64,000 nucleotides of DNA from Oscillospiraceae bacterium. GTDB taxonomy: Bacteria > Bacillota > Clostridia > Oscillospirales > Oscillospiraceae. A program made the translations under genes and the position numbers. Numbering within the stretch: position 1 is the first letter of the stretch; every line of letters begins with the position of its first letter. The notes under the pieces are model-generated. The model was not told the DNA's origin. It worked only from the letters and a program-made list of their open reading frames with translations, and ran no database searches. The DNA lies in assembly GCA_017479425.1 (NCBI GenBank), contig JAFVCD010000028.1:1-64000 (forward strand), given 5' to 3'. Below, piece after piece: positions 15,855 to 23,121 of this stretch.

Positions 15855-16522
15855 TTTATCACCGCCTTGTAGCCGAGACCGTGGACGGTCTGGATCTCAA
15901 AATCATCGCAATGAGCGAGCTTCGTGCGCAGCTTCGTGATGTACACGTCGACAACTCTCGGGCCGGAATCACTCTCCGCGTCCCAGAATTCCTCCATAAG
16001 CTGTGTGCGCGTGAAGGTCTTTTTCGGGTAGGAGAGGAGCTTGTATAGGAGGTTGAATTCGCGCACTGTGAGCGGTATATCCTCACCGCCGAGGGTGGCG
16101 CTGTGCTCGTCCATATCGAGCGTGAGCGCGCCGACCTCAAGCTTGCGGCTGCGCGCGATCCGGCTGCGCCGCAGGAGCGCGTCAATGCGGAGAATGAGCT
16201 CGTCAAGATCGATGGGCTTTACCATGTAGTCGTCTATTCCGAGCCTGAAACCCTTGCGCTTCGACTCAAAATCGTCCCGCGCGGTCATAAAGAGAATCGG
16301 AATGTCGCTGTTCAGCTCGCGGACGGTTTTTGCAAACTCAAAGCCGTCGATTCCGGGCATCATAATGTCTGAAATGATGAGGTCGAACATATTGGCGTAC
16401 ATCTCGTTATAGGCGTCATTCGCGCCCGGCGCGCCGATAGCCTCAAAGCCGTTCTGAGCGAGATAAGCGCAGACGGTGCGGTTAAGCTCCGCATTATCCT
16501 CCACGACGAGTATCTTGAACAT
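15851..16522 (-). CDS. OmpR-family response regulator
   Basis: A 223-residue regulator: receiver domain with Asp52 in LIISDIMMPG and Lys in YMVKPIDL, then a winged-helix DNA-binding domain (about 125-223; LTVREFNLLYKLLSYP, RVVDVYITKLRTKL, VHGLGYKAV). The start ATG at 16522 follows GGGGGGAT. It is the partner of the kinase downstream. A TATAAT lies at 16561-16556, preceded by A/T-rich direct repeats of AAAACT/AACAAAACT type that could be its own binding site. Confidence 0.92.
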   Translation of the reverse strand: MFKILVVEDNAELNRTVCAYLAQNGFEAIGAPGANDAYNEMYANMFDLIISDIMMPGIDGFEFAKTVRELNSDIPILFMTARDDFESKRKGFRLGIDDYMVKPIDLDELILRIDALLRRSRIARSRKLEVGALTLDMDEHSATLGGEDIPLTVREFNLLYKLLSYPKKTFTRTQLMEEFWDAESDSGPRVVDVYITKLRTKLAHCDDFEIQTVHGLGYKAVIK

Positions 16523-16555
16523 GGTAAATCCCCCCTGTGAGCTGTTTCAGTGAGG

Positions 16556-16597
16556 ATTATAGCACAGAATTGTTTTAGTTTTGTTAAAGTTTTAAAA
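16556..16597 (-). promoter_or_regulatory. Promoter and possible OmpR-type box of the two-component pair
   Basis: Minus-strand TATAAT (16561-16556) has no good -35, but the upstream sequence shows repeated TTAAAAC, TTAACAAAAC and TAAAACA units about 10-11 bp apart. This fits an activator-dependent, autoregulated promoter, but no exact consensus is matched. Confidence 0.35.
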
Positions 16598-16616
16598 TTT
16601 TACGCCGTTATTTCTG

Positions 16617-16667
16617 TTGACACGATGTCAACAACCTGCTATAATAACCACGCTGACACGATGTCAA
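16617..16667 (+). promoter_or_regulatory. TetR-controlled promoter with two palindromic operators
   Basis: TTGACACGATGTCAA (16617-16631) and CTGACACGATGTCAA (16653-16667) are two copies of the palindrome TGACA-CGA-TGTCA, with centres 36 bp apart. The first provides the -35 TTGACA; after a 17-bp spacer lies TATAAT (16640-16645), and the second covers the region just after the transcription start. The arrangement is ideal for repression by the TetR protein encoded next. Confidence 0.85.
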
Positions 16668-16690
16668 TAGAAAACTATCGAGGTACTGCC

Positions 16691-17320
16691 ATGATTAAAG
16701 GAACGCCGGAGCTGATAGCCGGTCGCAGGGAGGAGATCATCAACGCCTGCGAGGAGCTGTATAAAACGAGAAGCTTCAAGGAAATAACTCTGAAGGACAT
16801 AGGGAACGCCGTGCCGTTCTCACGGCCTACGATCTACAATTACTTTCAGACTAAGGAAGAAATCTTCCTTGCGCTTTTTGAGCGGGAGTATGAGCGCTGG
16901 AACGAGGAGCTTACCGGGCTGTTAAACTGCGACGGAGAGGTAAATCTGACGGAGGCGATAGCAGGTTCGCTCGCAAAGCGCGGCCAGCTTCTGAAGCTTC
17001 TCAGCATGAACAACTACGATATGGAGGCCTCAAGCCGCAAGGAAAACCTTGTATCCTTCAAAAAAGCCTACGGCCGCTCCATGGAGCTTGTAAGCGAGCT
17101 TCTCAGAAAGTACCGCCCGGAGATGGGGGAGAGCGAGAGACGGCGCTTTATATATATGTTCTTCCCGTTTATGTTCGGCATCTACCCCTACACCGCCGTT
17201 ACGGATAAGCAGAAAACGGCAATGAAGGACGCGGGGATAGACTACGTTTATCAGTCTACCTATGAGCTGACGCTCAGCTTTCTTAATAGACTATTATCTG
17301 AAAAGGAGAGTTCAAAATGA
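16691..17320 (+). CDS. TetR-family repressor
   Basis: A 209-residue TetR regulator with an N-terminal helix-turn-helix (about 15-60: IINACEELY, ITLKDIGNAVPFSRPTIYNYFQTKEEIF) and an all-helical ligand domain. It heads an operon with a reductase, a carboxymuconolactone-decarboxylase-like protein, a flavodoxin lipoprotein and a DUF4405 protein, and two perfect palindromes flank its promoter, so it almost certainly represses itself and the operon. The inducer is unknown; an electrophile or quinone is plausible given the redox genes. ATG at 16691 is preferred because the earlier frame runs through the operators. Its TGA overlaps the next ATG. Confidence 0.9.
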   Translation: MIKGTPELIAGRREEIINACEELYKTRSFKEITLKDIGNAVPFSRPTIYNYFQTKEEIFLALFEREYERWNEELTGLLNCDGEVNLTEAIAGSLAKRGQLLKLLSMNNYDMEASSRKENLVSFKKAYGRSMELVSELLRKYRPEMGESERRRFIYMFFPFMFGIYPYTAVTDKQKTAMKDAGIDYVYQSTYELTLSFLNRLLSEKESSK

Positions 17321-18249
17321 ATAATTTACCGAAAATCGCGCTTGGCGCATGGGCTTGGGGCAACGACGGCACCTTCGGCGGCGACCTCACAGCCGACTCA
17401 CTCCGCCCTGTTTTTGACAAGGCTATGGAGAGCGGTCTCAACCTCTGGGACACCGCCTATGCCTACGGAATGGGCACCTCTGAAAAGGTGCTCGCGGGCT
17501 TTTTGAAGGGCAGAGCGAGAGAGGGCTATTTTGTGTCGGATAAGTTCACACCCCAGTGCGCAAACGGCAGGGAAACCGCGATGGCGGATATGATCGAAAT
17601 GCAGCTTGGGCTTATGGAGCTTGACCGCTTTGATATTTACTGGATACACAACGTATGGAACGCGCCGCACTGGACGGAGGAGCTTGCAAAGTACTTTGAG
17701 GGCAGGGACAATGTGCCGATGCTCGGAGTATCCAACCACAATCTCGCGGAAATAAAGGAGGCAAACGAGATTCTGAAGGCTTACGGACTGACGCTCTCCG
17801 CCGTTCAGAACCACTATTCACTCATAAACCGCTCCTCCGAGGAGTCCGGCATACTCGATTACTGCAAGGAGAACGGCATAATCTTCTTCTCCTACATGGT
17901 GCTGGAGCAGGGCGCTCTCAGCGGAAAATATGATACTTTTCACCCGATGCCCGCCTCCTCCGACAGAGCCGCAACCTACAATCCCATGCTCGGCAAGCTT
18001 GAGGTGCTGAACGCCGCGCTGAAAAAGCTCGCGGATAAATACGGCGTCGGCACGGCGCAGATACCGGTCGCGTGGGCTATCGCAAAGGGTACGCTGCCTA
18101 TAATCGGCGTTACGAAGGTCAGCCACGTTGAGGACGCGGCAAAGGCGGCTTCCGTTACGCTCACCGACGAGGAGGTTTCGGAGCTTGAAAGAATAGCCGA
18201 CAGCCTCGGAATAAATGCGATACGCTATTGGGAAAAGGAGATGAAATAA
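17317..18249 (+). CDS. Aldo/keto reductase
   Basis: A 310-residue NAD(P)H-dependent aldo/keto reductase. The catalytic tetrad is visible: Asp45 and Tyr50 in WDTAYAYG, Lys76 in VSDKF and His111 in YWIHN. The cofactor-binding end is PIIGVTKVSHVEDAAKA. AAGGAG precedes the ATG, which overlaps the TetR stop (ATGA), so translation is coupled. With the flavodoxin and TetR genes it probably belongs to a reactive-carbonyl or quinone response; the substrate cannot be read from the sequence. Confidence 0.92.
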   Translation: MNNLPKIALGAWAWGNDGTFGGDLTADSLRPVFDKAMESGLNLWDTAYAYGMGTSEKVLAGFLKGRAREGYFVSDKFTPQCANGRETAMADMIEMQLGLMELDRFDIYWIHNVWNAPHWTEELAKYFEGRDNVPMLGVSNHNLAEIKEANEILKAYGLTLSAVQNHYSLINRSSEESGILDYCKENGIIFFSYMVLEQGALSGKYDTFHPMPASSDRAATYNPMLGKLEVLNAALKKLADKYGVGTAQIPVAWAIAKGTLPIIGVTKVSHVEDAAKAASVTLTDEEVSELERIADSLGINAIRYWEKEMK

Positions 18250-18250
18250 T

Positions 18251-18448
18251 ATGGCAAAGAAGCTCTCAGTCAACGTAGTTGACAAATCCTGGCTCAAGGG
18301 AGCCGACAGAATGGGAACGATAAGTGGAAACAAGACCGATAAGTCCGAAGCCTTTAAGTGGACGATGGGCGAAAACGGCGCACCGCTTATAGACGACGCG
18401 AAGGTCTCCATCGAGTGCGAGGTCGGCGACTGCGGAAGGATGGGCTGA
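18251..18448 (+). CDS. Small hypothetical protein of the redox operon
   Basis: A 65-residue soluble protein starting one base after the reductase stop, with AAGGAGAT at a suitable distance inside the end of the reductase gene. It ends KVSIECEVGDCGRMG, with two Cys. No family is recognised. It could be a truncated domain of a longer protein, but both its start and its stop fit tightly between neighbours, so expression is likely. Confidence 0.55.
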   Translation: MAKKLSVNVVDKSWLKGADRMGTISGNKTDKSEAFKWTMGENGAPLIDDAKVSIECEVGDCGRMG

Positions 18449-18450
18449 AA

Positions 18451-18780
18451 ATGGGAGAAAGGATAGTACAGACTGCCGGAAGAGCGCAGCTCGGAGAGTT
18501 CGCGCCGATGTTTGCCCACCTCAATGACGATGTTCTGTTCGGCGAGGTATGGAACGATGAGGCAATCGACGTAAAAACAAGGTGCATTGTCACAGTCGTG
18601 GCCCTTATGGCTTCTGGCATTACCGATTCATCGCTTCTATATCATTTGCAGAATGCAAAGACTCACGGCGTTACGAAGGAAGAGATCGCCGCAATAATAA
18701 CCCACGCTGCGATGTACGTCGGCTGGCCGAAGGGCTGGGCGGTGTTCAGACTGGCTAAAGAGGTCTGGGGCGAGGATTGA
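18451..18780 (+). CDS. Carboxymuconolactone decarboxylase family protein
   Basis: A 109-residue all-helical protein of the carboxymuconolactone decarboxylase family: VKTRCIVTVVALMASGITDSS, LQNAKTHGVTKEEIAAI and HAAMYVGWPKGWAVFRLA are the signature blocks. The redox CxxC of AhpD-type members is absent, so it is nearer the gamma-carboxymuconolactone decarboxylase group, whose clostridial members have no proven substrate. ATG at 18451 follows AAGGATGG. It lies between a small protein and the flavodoxin lipoprotein in the TetR operon. Detoxification or quinone metabolism is only inferred. Confidence 0.85.
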   Translation: MGERIVQTAGRAQLGEFAPMFAHLNDDVLFGEVWNDEAIDVKTRCIVTVVALMASGITDSSLLYHLQNAKTHGVTKEEIAAIITHAAMYVGWPKGWAVFRLAKEVWGED

Positions 18781-18785
18781 GCGGT

Positions 18786-19460
18786 ATGAAAAAAGCATTG
18801 GCACTTATTTTAGCGCTCGTTATGGTTTCGGCGCTTGCCGCTTGTGCGGCGAATGAGCCGGAAAAAGAAGCACAGCCGCAGGAAACTGTCACGGAAGCAG
18901 CCGAAGCGGAAGTGCCTGCTGCGGAAAACAAAGAAGAGCCTCAGCCCGAGAGTGCTGCCGAGCCGGAGCCTTCTGAGGAGACGCACAGCGAGGTGCTTGT
19001 AGTTGTGTTCTCGGCCACCGGCACCACAAAGGGCGTGGCGGAGAAGATAGCCGCCATCGAGGGCGCGGAGATCTATGAAATCAAGGCGGCTGAGGAATAC
19101 ACCGACGCCGACCTCAACTGGAGCGACCATAACAGCCGCTCTACAAAGGAGCAGAACGATTCCGGCGCTCGCCCGGAGATCGGCAGCGAAGCAATTTCTC
19201 TCGACGGCTATACGAAAATCTATGTCGGCTATCCTATCTGGTGGGGTGAGGAGCCGAGAATTATGGATACCTTCGTGGAGAGCTATGACTTTGAGGGCAA
19301 AACAATGATTCCGTTCTGTACCTCTTCCTCCAGCGGCATCGGCAGGAGCGGCAAAAACCTTGCCGAGAACGCCGGAAGCGGCAGCTGGCTTGAGGGTAAG
19401 CGCTTCTCCGGCGGTGTTTCAGAGGACGAGCTGAGAGCGTGGATTGAAACGCTCAAATGA
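18786..19460 (+). CDS. Flavodoxin-domain lipoprotein
   Basis: A 224-residue lipoprotein: signal peptide with lipobox ALAAC (Cys20), a Glu/Pro/Ala-rich spacer to about 70, then a flavodoxin domain (VVVFSATGTTKGVAEKIA as the FMN phosphate loop, YVGYPIWWGEEPRI as a ring-binding loop, PFCTSSSSGIG). The flavin domain would therefore sit outside the membrane, unlike ordinary cytoplasmic flavodoxins. It is followed by a DUF4405 membrane protein (ATGA overlap) that could pass electrons to it. The ATG at 18786 follows the previous stop by five bases. Confidence 0.88.
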   Translation: MKKALALILALVMVSALAACAANEPEKEAQPQETVTEAAEAEVPAAENKEEPQPESAAEPEPSEETHSEVLVVVFSATGTTKGVAEKIAAIEGAEIYEIKAAEEYTDADLNWSDHNSRSTKEQNDSGARPEIGSEAISLDGYTKIYVGYPIWWGEEPRIMDTFVESYDFEGKTMIPFCTSSSSGIGRSGKNLAENAGSGSWLEGKRFSGGVSEDELRAWIETLK

Positions 19461-20092
19461 AAAATCTGAAGCTCTGCATTGACGCGCTTTTATGCGCTCT
19501 CTTAATGCTCCTCATGGCGTATCAGGTGACGGGCAAAGTGCTGCACGAGTGGTTCGGCGTCGCAATCGACCTCGCGCTCATAGTCCACCACGTTCTGAAC
19601 CGCAAATGGTACTCCTCGCTGTTCAAGGGCAGGTACACCGCCTATCGCATCGTTCTCACCGCGGTAAATACTCTTCTGCTTGCCTCGATTGCGCTGACCG
19701 CGCTCTGCGGTATGGCGATGAGCACCCACGCTCTTCCTTTCCTCTACGGCCTTCTGCCCGTTTCCTTTGCAAGGCAGTTTCACCTTGCGATGAGCTGCTG
19801 GTCGTTCATTCTTATGGGACTGCACCTTGGTATGCACGTTCCGGCGATGACCGCAAAGCTCGGGAAAAGAACGAAAACCGCCCTCGCGGTGGCGGCGGCT
19901 GTGGTCGCAGGCGTTGGATTGTGGCTGTTTATCGGGAGCGGGATAGCGGATTACATCCTCTTCCGCACGCCCTTTGCCTACTTTGACTACGATAAGCCGG
20001 CGGCGCTCGTTTTCGCGGAGAACCTTTCGATGATGACGCTTTTTGCCTTTATAGGCGGCGCGTGTGCTCGCGTCTTGCGCAAAAGCCGCTGA
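19457..20092 (+). CDS. DUF4405 membrane protein
   Basis: A 211-residue protein with five or more membrane helices. His residues occur in HHVLNRKW, STHALPF, RQFHLAMSCW and GLHLGMHVP; this pattern in DUF4405 proteins resembles the haem-binding His of b-type cytochromes. The gene overlaps the flavodoxin lipoprotein by 4 bp, so both are likely one electron-transfer unit from the membrane to an external flavin. Haem binding is an inference from His spacing. It is the last gene of the TetR operon. Confidence 0.78.
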   Translation: MKNLKLCIDALLCALLMLLMAYQVTGKVLHEWFGVAIDLALIVHHVLNRKWYSSLFKGRYTAYRIVLTAVNTLLLASIALTALCGMAMSTHALPFLYGLLPVSFARQFHLAMSCWSFILMGLHLGMHVPAMTAKLGKRTKTALAVAAAVVAGVGLWLFIGSGIADYILFRTPFAYFDYDKPAALVFAENLSMMTLFAFIGGACARVLRKSR

Positions 20093-20140
20093 TGTGCTAA
20101 TATAAATCGGAAAGACATTCAGCAAAGGAGAAAACTCTAT

Positions 20141-21466
20141 ATGAAAAGAAAGCTGATCGCACTGCTTTTAGCTCTGACTCTCTGCCTTCCTCTGACCGTC
20201 CCGGCGGGAGCGGCAGGTGAGGAATGGTACTCCGGCGCCGTACAGTGGGCGCAGGAGCGCGGTATGATAACGGCGGAGGCGGATGCGGACGAAGCAGTAA
20301 CGGCGGAAGAGCTGTCCGCGATGATGTCTGCACTGACCGGCGGCGAAAGGACCGGTGACAGCGAGGCTTTGACGCGCATTGAGGCGGTCAGAATGCTGTC
20401 TGAAGCGCTGAGCGCGCAGCTTCCGACGGTGACCTGGCACCCGTTTACAGACTCGGATGCTTCAGAGACGGCGCTCTCGTGGGCTTGGATGGACGGAGTT
20501 GTGCTTGGCGTGGGCGGCAGCGCCTTCGCGCCGGAGGCTCCCTGCACCCGCGCGCAGGCGGTCACGATGCTCTGGCGCTGGGTGCTGAGGCACCCGGACT
20601 ACGCGCTCTCGTCGGTATATACGATTGATTCGCAGAGCATCGGTCTTGCGGGTATAGGCAACGCCCGCGAGCTCGGCGGCTATGTTATGCAGGACGGCAG
20701 AACTGTGAAGCGCGGAGTTCTCCTTCGCACTGCGAAGCCCGCGGACGGCACAGAGGAGGATCTTAAAAAGCTCGTTGAGGTCTATCACCTTGCGGAGCTT
20801 GCCGACTTCCGCATGGAGAGCGAGGTCACGCAGGCTCCGGAGCCGGAGCTTGAGGGCGTAGTGAACCGCTGGCTGCCTATTATGGATATGGAGCTGCTCG
20901 CGCATCGCAGCGCGGATATGATGAAGAGCCTTCAAGAAAAGGGCGTTGACTACGCAGCCGCAGACTCGGTAACGAAGCTGCTTGCCGCCGTGGACTCCGG
21001 CATCGTGAGCGAAAATATGTACGTCGAATTTCTATCCGGCAAGGCAGGCAAGGAGAATTACCGCAAATTATTTGAGGATCTTCTGGCGCTTCCCGAGGGG
21101 CAGAGCCTCCTTTTCCACTGCACGCAGGGCAAGGATCGCACCGGAGTTGCCTCAATGCTTATACTCTCGGCTCTCGGCGCCGACGAGGAAACGATCATGC
21201 GCGACTATCTGCTGACTAACGATTTTAACTCCCGCAAGATCGCAGGCGAGCGGAAGATGCTCTCTGAGAGCGGGATCCCGGCAGAAAAGCTCGACCGGTA
21301 TCTTATTGCGATGGACGGGGTCAATCCCGTTCTTATGAAGAACGCGCTCCGGTGGCTCGAAGAGAATTACGGCGGCGCGGAGGGCTATCTCACGCAGGAG
21401 CTGGGGCTCGACGAGGCGAGGATAACGCTTTTGCGCGATAAATTTCTTGAAACGCCGGCGGCGTGA
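20141..21466 (+). CDS. Secreted SLH-like protein with tyrosine phosphatase domain
   Basis: A 441-residue exported protein. A signal peptide (1-24) is followed by two S-layer-homology-like motifs (about 28-150; WYSGAVQWAQERGMI, FTDSDASETALSWAW, PCTRAQAVTMLWRW) that would hold it to the wall. A phosphatase domain of the DSP/PTP type follows (about 165-430), with GIGNARELGGY, a general-acid-like loop and the active-site loop HCTQGKDRTG (Cys327, Arg333). Such enzymes dephosphorylate Tyr, Ser/Thr, inositides or sugars; the extracellular substrate is unknown. AAAGGAG precedes the ATG. A REP-like hairpin and a terminator lie downstream. Confidence 0.87.
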   Translation: MKRKLIALLLALTLCLPLTVPAGAAGEEWYSGAVQWAQERGMITAEADADEAVTAEELSAMMSALTGGERTGDSEALTRIEAVRMLSEALSAQLPTVTWHPFTDSDASETALSWAWMDGVVLGVGGSAFAPEAPCTRAQAVTMLWRWVLRHPDYALSSVYTIDSQSIGLAGIGNARELGGYVMQDGRTVKRGVLLRTAKPADGTEEDLKKLVEVYHLAELADFRMESEVTQAPEPELEGVVNRWLPIMDMELLAHRSADMMKSLQEKGVDYAAADSVTKLLAAVDSGIVSENMYVEFLSGKAGKENYRKLFEDLLALPEGQSLLFHCTQGKDRTGVASMLILSALGADEETIMRDYLLTNDFNSRKIAGERKMLSESGIPAEKLDRYLIAMDGVNPVLMKNALRWLEENYGGAEGYLTQELGLDEARITLLRDKFLETPAA

Positions 21467-21477
21467 AAAACGGCTCA

Positions 21478-21512
21478 ATGCGTAGACTTTGTCTACGCAT
21501 CGAACATATTTT
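21478..21512. repeat. Dispersed hairpin repeat, copy 1
   Basis: ATGCGTAGAC / GTCTACGCAT forms a perfect 10-bp stem with a 3-base loop (21478-21500) followed by CGAACATATTTT. Read on the other strand it begins AAATATGTTCGATGCG, which matches 39670-39685, where an equivalent hairpin follows. A degenerate copy lies at 47454-47478. Confidence 0.6.
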
Positions 21513-21514
21513 AA

Positions 21515-21543
21515 GCTCCCCTTCTTTTTTTCGGAAGGGGAGC
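21515..21543. terminator. Bidirectional terminator
   Basis: GCTCCCCTTC / GGAAGGGGAGC stem with a T-rich loop, between the phosphatase gene and the convergent hypothetical gene. Confidence 0.65.
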
Positions 21544-21550
21544 CTGTTGT

Positions 21551-21964
21551 TTATTCGTCTTTTCCGACCCATGTATGCTCGTAGTCCTCTATTATCCAGT
21601 CCTCGACCCTGACCGCAACCTGATAGTGATCCTCGTAGACGATCTCTCCGGGGGTATTGGTGTAGACAACGTAGTAGGGGTGATTGTATCTGTCGAGCAG
21701 CCAGAGAGCGGGGCGGATCCACTTCATCATCTCGCCCGAGTTCTCGGTCTTGAAGAAGCAGACCACCTTCTCCTTGTTCATGCACTGAGGCGGGAAGGGC
21801 AGATTCTCGGCAAACCATGCGTCTATCTCCTTGAAGAGCTCCGCATCCTCGCCGTCCATAACGTCGTCCTGAATGAGCTTCCAGCACATACTGAAAACGC
21901 CCTTTGCGTACATAGTCGCGGCGGCAAGCTCGCGGCCCTGAATGCGAACGTATTTGTAATCCAT
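21551..21964 (-). CDS. Hypothetical protein
   Basis: A 137-residue soluble protein rich in Trp and Tyr, with no signal peptide, membrane segment or motif I recognise. It contains two Cys (CW and CM/CFF context) and acidic C-terminal residues ending VGKDE. The start is supported by AAAAGGAGG before ATG. It stands alone, convergent with the phosphatase gene and divergent from the alpha/beta hydrolase, so context says little. Confidence 0.7.
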   Translation of the reverse strand: MDYKYVRIQGRELAAATMYAKGVFSMCWKLIQDDVMDGEDAELFKEIDAWFAENLPFPPQCMNKEKVVCFFKTENSGEMMKWIRPALWLLDRYNHPYYVVYTNTPGEIVYEDHYQVAVRVEDWIIEDYEHTWVGKDE

Positions 21965-22030
21965 CGAAACGCCTCCTTTTCAGATATTATATTTGAAAAA
22001 CAGCGTAAATTCAATAGCTTTCACAGGCTC

Positions 22031-22059
22031 TTGCTATGGGAAAATATCTGGAGTATAAT
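22031..22059 (+). promoter_or_regulatory. Promoter of the alpha/beta hydrolase gene
   Basis: TTGCTA (22031-22036), 17-bp spacer, TATAAT (22054-22059). An in-frame ATG at 22036 lies inside the -35 and cannot be the start; ATG at 22081 after ACGGAGGTG is used. Confidence 0.7.
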
Positions 22060-22080
22060 CAGAAATACGGAGGTGCGGCG

Positions 22081-22902
22081 ATGATAGGAACTGTAAATAC
22101 CGCGCGCTTTTCGATGGACTATCTGAAATTCGGAAGCGGGCGGGAGGCGCTTGTGATAATCCCGGGACTTGGTGTAAAGAGCGTTATGCTCTCGGCAAAG
22201 GCGGTCGAGTCGGCGTACTCTCCTTTTGCGGAGGAGTACACGGTGTATCTCTTTGACCGGAGGAGAGAGCTTCCGGAGGAGTACACGATTTCGGATATGG
22301 CGGAGGACACCTATGAGGCGATGCGCGCGCTCGGGCTGCGCTCAGCGAACATTTTCGGAGCGAGTCAGGGCGGTATGATAGCGCTCGCGCTTGCGATATC
22401 GCACCCGGAGGCGGCAGATAAGCTTATCCTCGGCTCAACGACGGCGCGGGTTACCGGAGAGCGCTTTCGCGCGTTCGCGGATTGGATAGCTCTTGCGGAG
22501 GCGGGCGACGCCGAGGCGCTGTTGACCGACTTCGGAAGGAGGGTCTATCCCGAAAAAATATTTGAAGCCTCGCGGTCCTTCCTCAGAGAGCTTGCAAAGG
22601 GCGTTACGGATAAGGAGCTTGCGCGGTTTGTCAAGCTTACAGAAACGATGGAGGGCTTCGACGCCGCAGACAGACTTCGTGAGATAACCTGCCCTGTGCT
22701 GTGCGTCAGCTCACGCGACGACGGCGTGTTTGGAGAGGGCGCGGAGAGCGAGATCGCCGAAGCGCTCGGCGGCAGGGACGGTTTTGAGCTGTATTTTTAC
22801 GATGGCTTCGGCCACGCCGCCTACGATACCGCGCCGGACTACAAGGCGCGGATAATGGCATTCCTGAAAGGGAATGCGGGCGTTAAGCTTGTAAGTAAGT
22901 GA
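22081..22902 (+). CDS. Alpha/beta hydrolase
   Basis: A 273-residue alpha/beta-hydrolase fold enzyme. The nucleophile elbow GASQGG holds Ser95, LFDRR and IIPGLGVKS mark the early strands and oxyanion region, SSRDDGVFGE holds the likely acid, and FYDGFGHAAYD holds the His near the C-terminus. A lid-like helical insert spans about 125-195. No secretion signal is present. Such proteins cleave esters or act as C-C hydrolases; the substrate is not evident. The gene is monocistronic, followed by an unusual repeat region. Confidence 0.85.
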   Translation: MIGTVNTARFSMDYLKFGSGREALVIIPGLGVKSVMLSAKAVESAYSPFAEEYTVYLFDRRRELPEEYTISDMAEDTYEAMRALGLRSANIFGASQGGMIALALAISHPEAADKLILGSTTARVTGERFRAFADWIALAEAGDAEALLTDFGRRVYPEKIFEASRSFLRELAKGVTDKELARFVKLTETMEGFDAADRLREITCPVLCVSSRDDGVFGEGAESEIAEALGGRDGFELYFYDGFGHAAYDTAPDYKARIMAFLKGNAGVKLVSK

Positions 22903-22920
22903 GCAAAGGTCATACGCACG

Positions 22921-23032
22921 AAAACACCTGAAACACCTGAAACACCTGAAAGACCTTAATCTTATTATATATATATTATTATGTAATGTGTCTCGGGAGT
23001 TTAAGGAGTTTAAGGAGATTAAGGTGTTTTTA
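22921..23032. repeat. 9-bp tandem repeats in two facing arms
   Basis: The left arm (22921-22960) has AACACCTGA three times in tandem, then AAGACCTTAATC. An AT-rich core of TA repeats follows. The right arm (22998-23032) has GTTTAAGGA twice, then GATTAAGGTGTTTT. The arms are imperfect inverted repeats: AAAACACCT pairs with AGGTGTTTT, and CCTTAATC with GATTAAGG. No gene covers the region. Confidence 0.65.
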
Positions 23033-23090
23033 CACTCTTACAGTCATTCGGGCGGGTACGCTCACCGCCCATATAAGCGCAGAATTGTAT

Positions 23091-23121
23091 AATCCCCGGT
23101 TCAGACGAACCGGGGATTTTT
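23091..23121. terminator. Terminator of the LacI-type regulator gene
   Basis: A perfect 12-bp stem AATCCCCGGTTC / GAACCGGGGATT with loop AGAC and a T run. It can act in both directions. Confidence 0.75.

Noticed and set aside
22921..22950. Possible CRISPR array
   Set aside because: Units are 9 bp, contiguous and without spacers; no cas genes are present.
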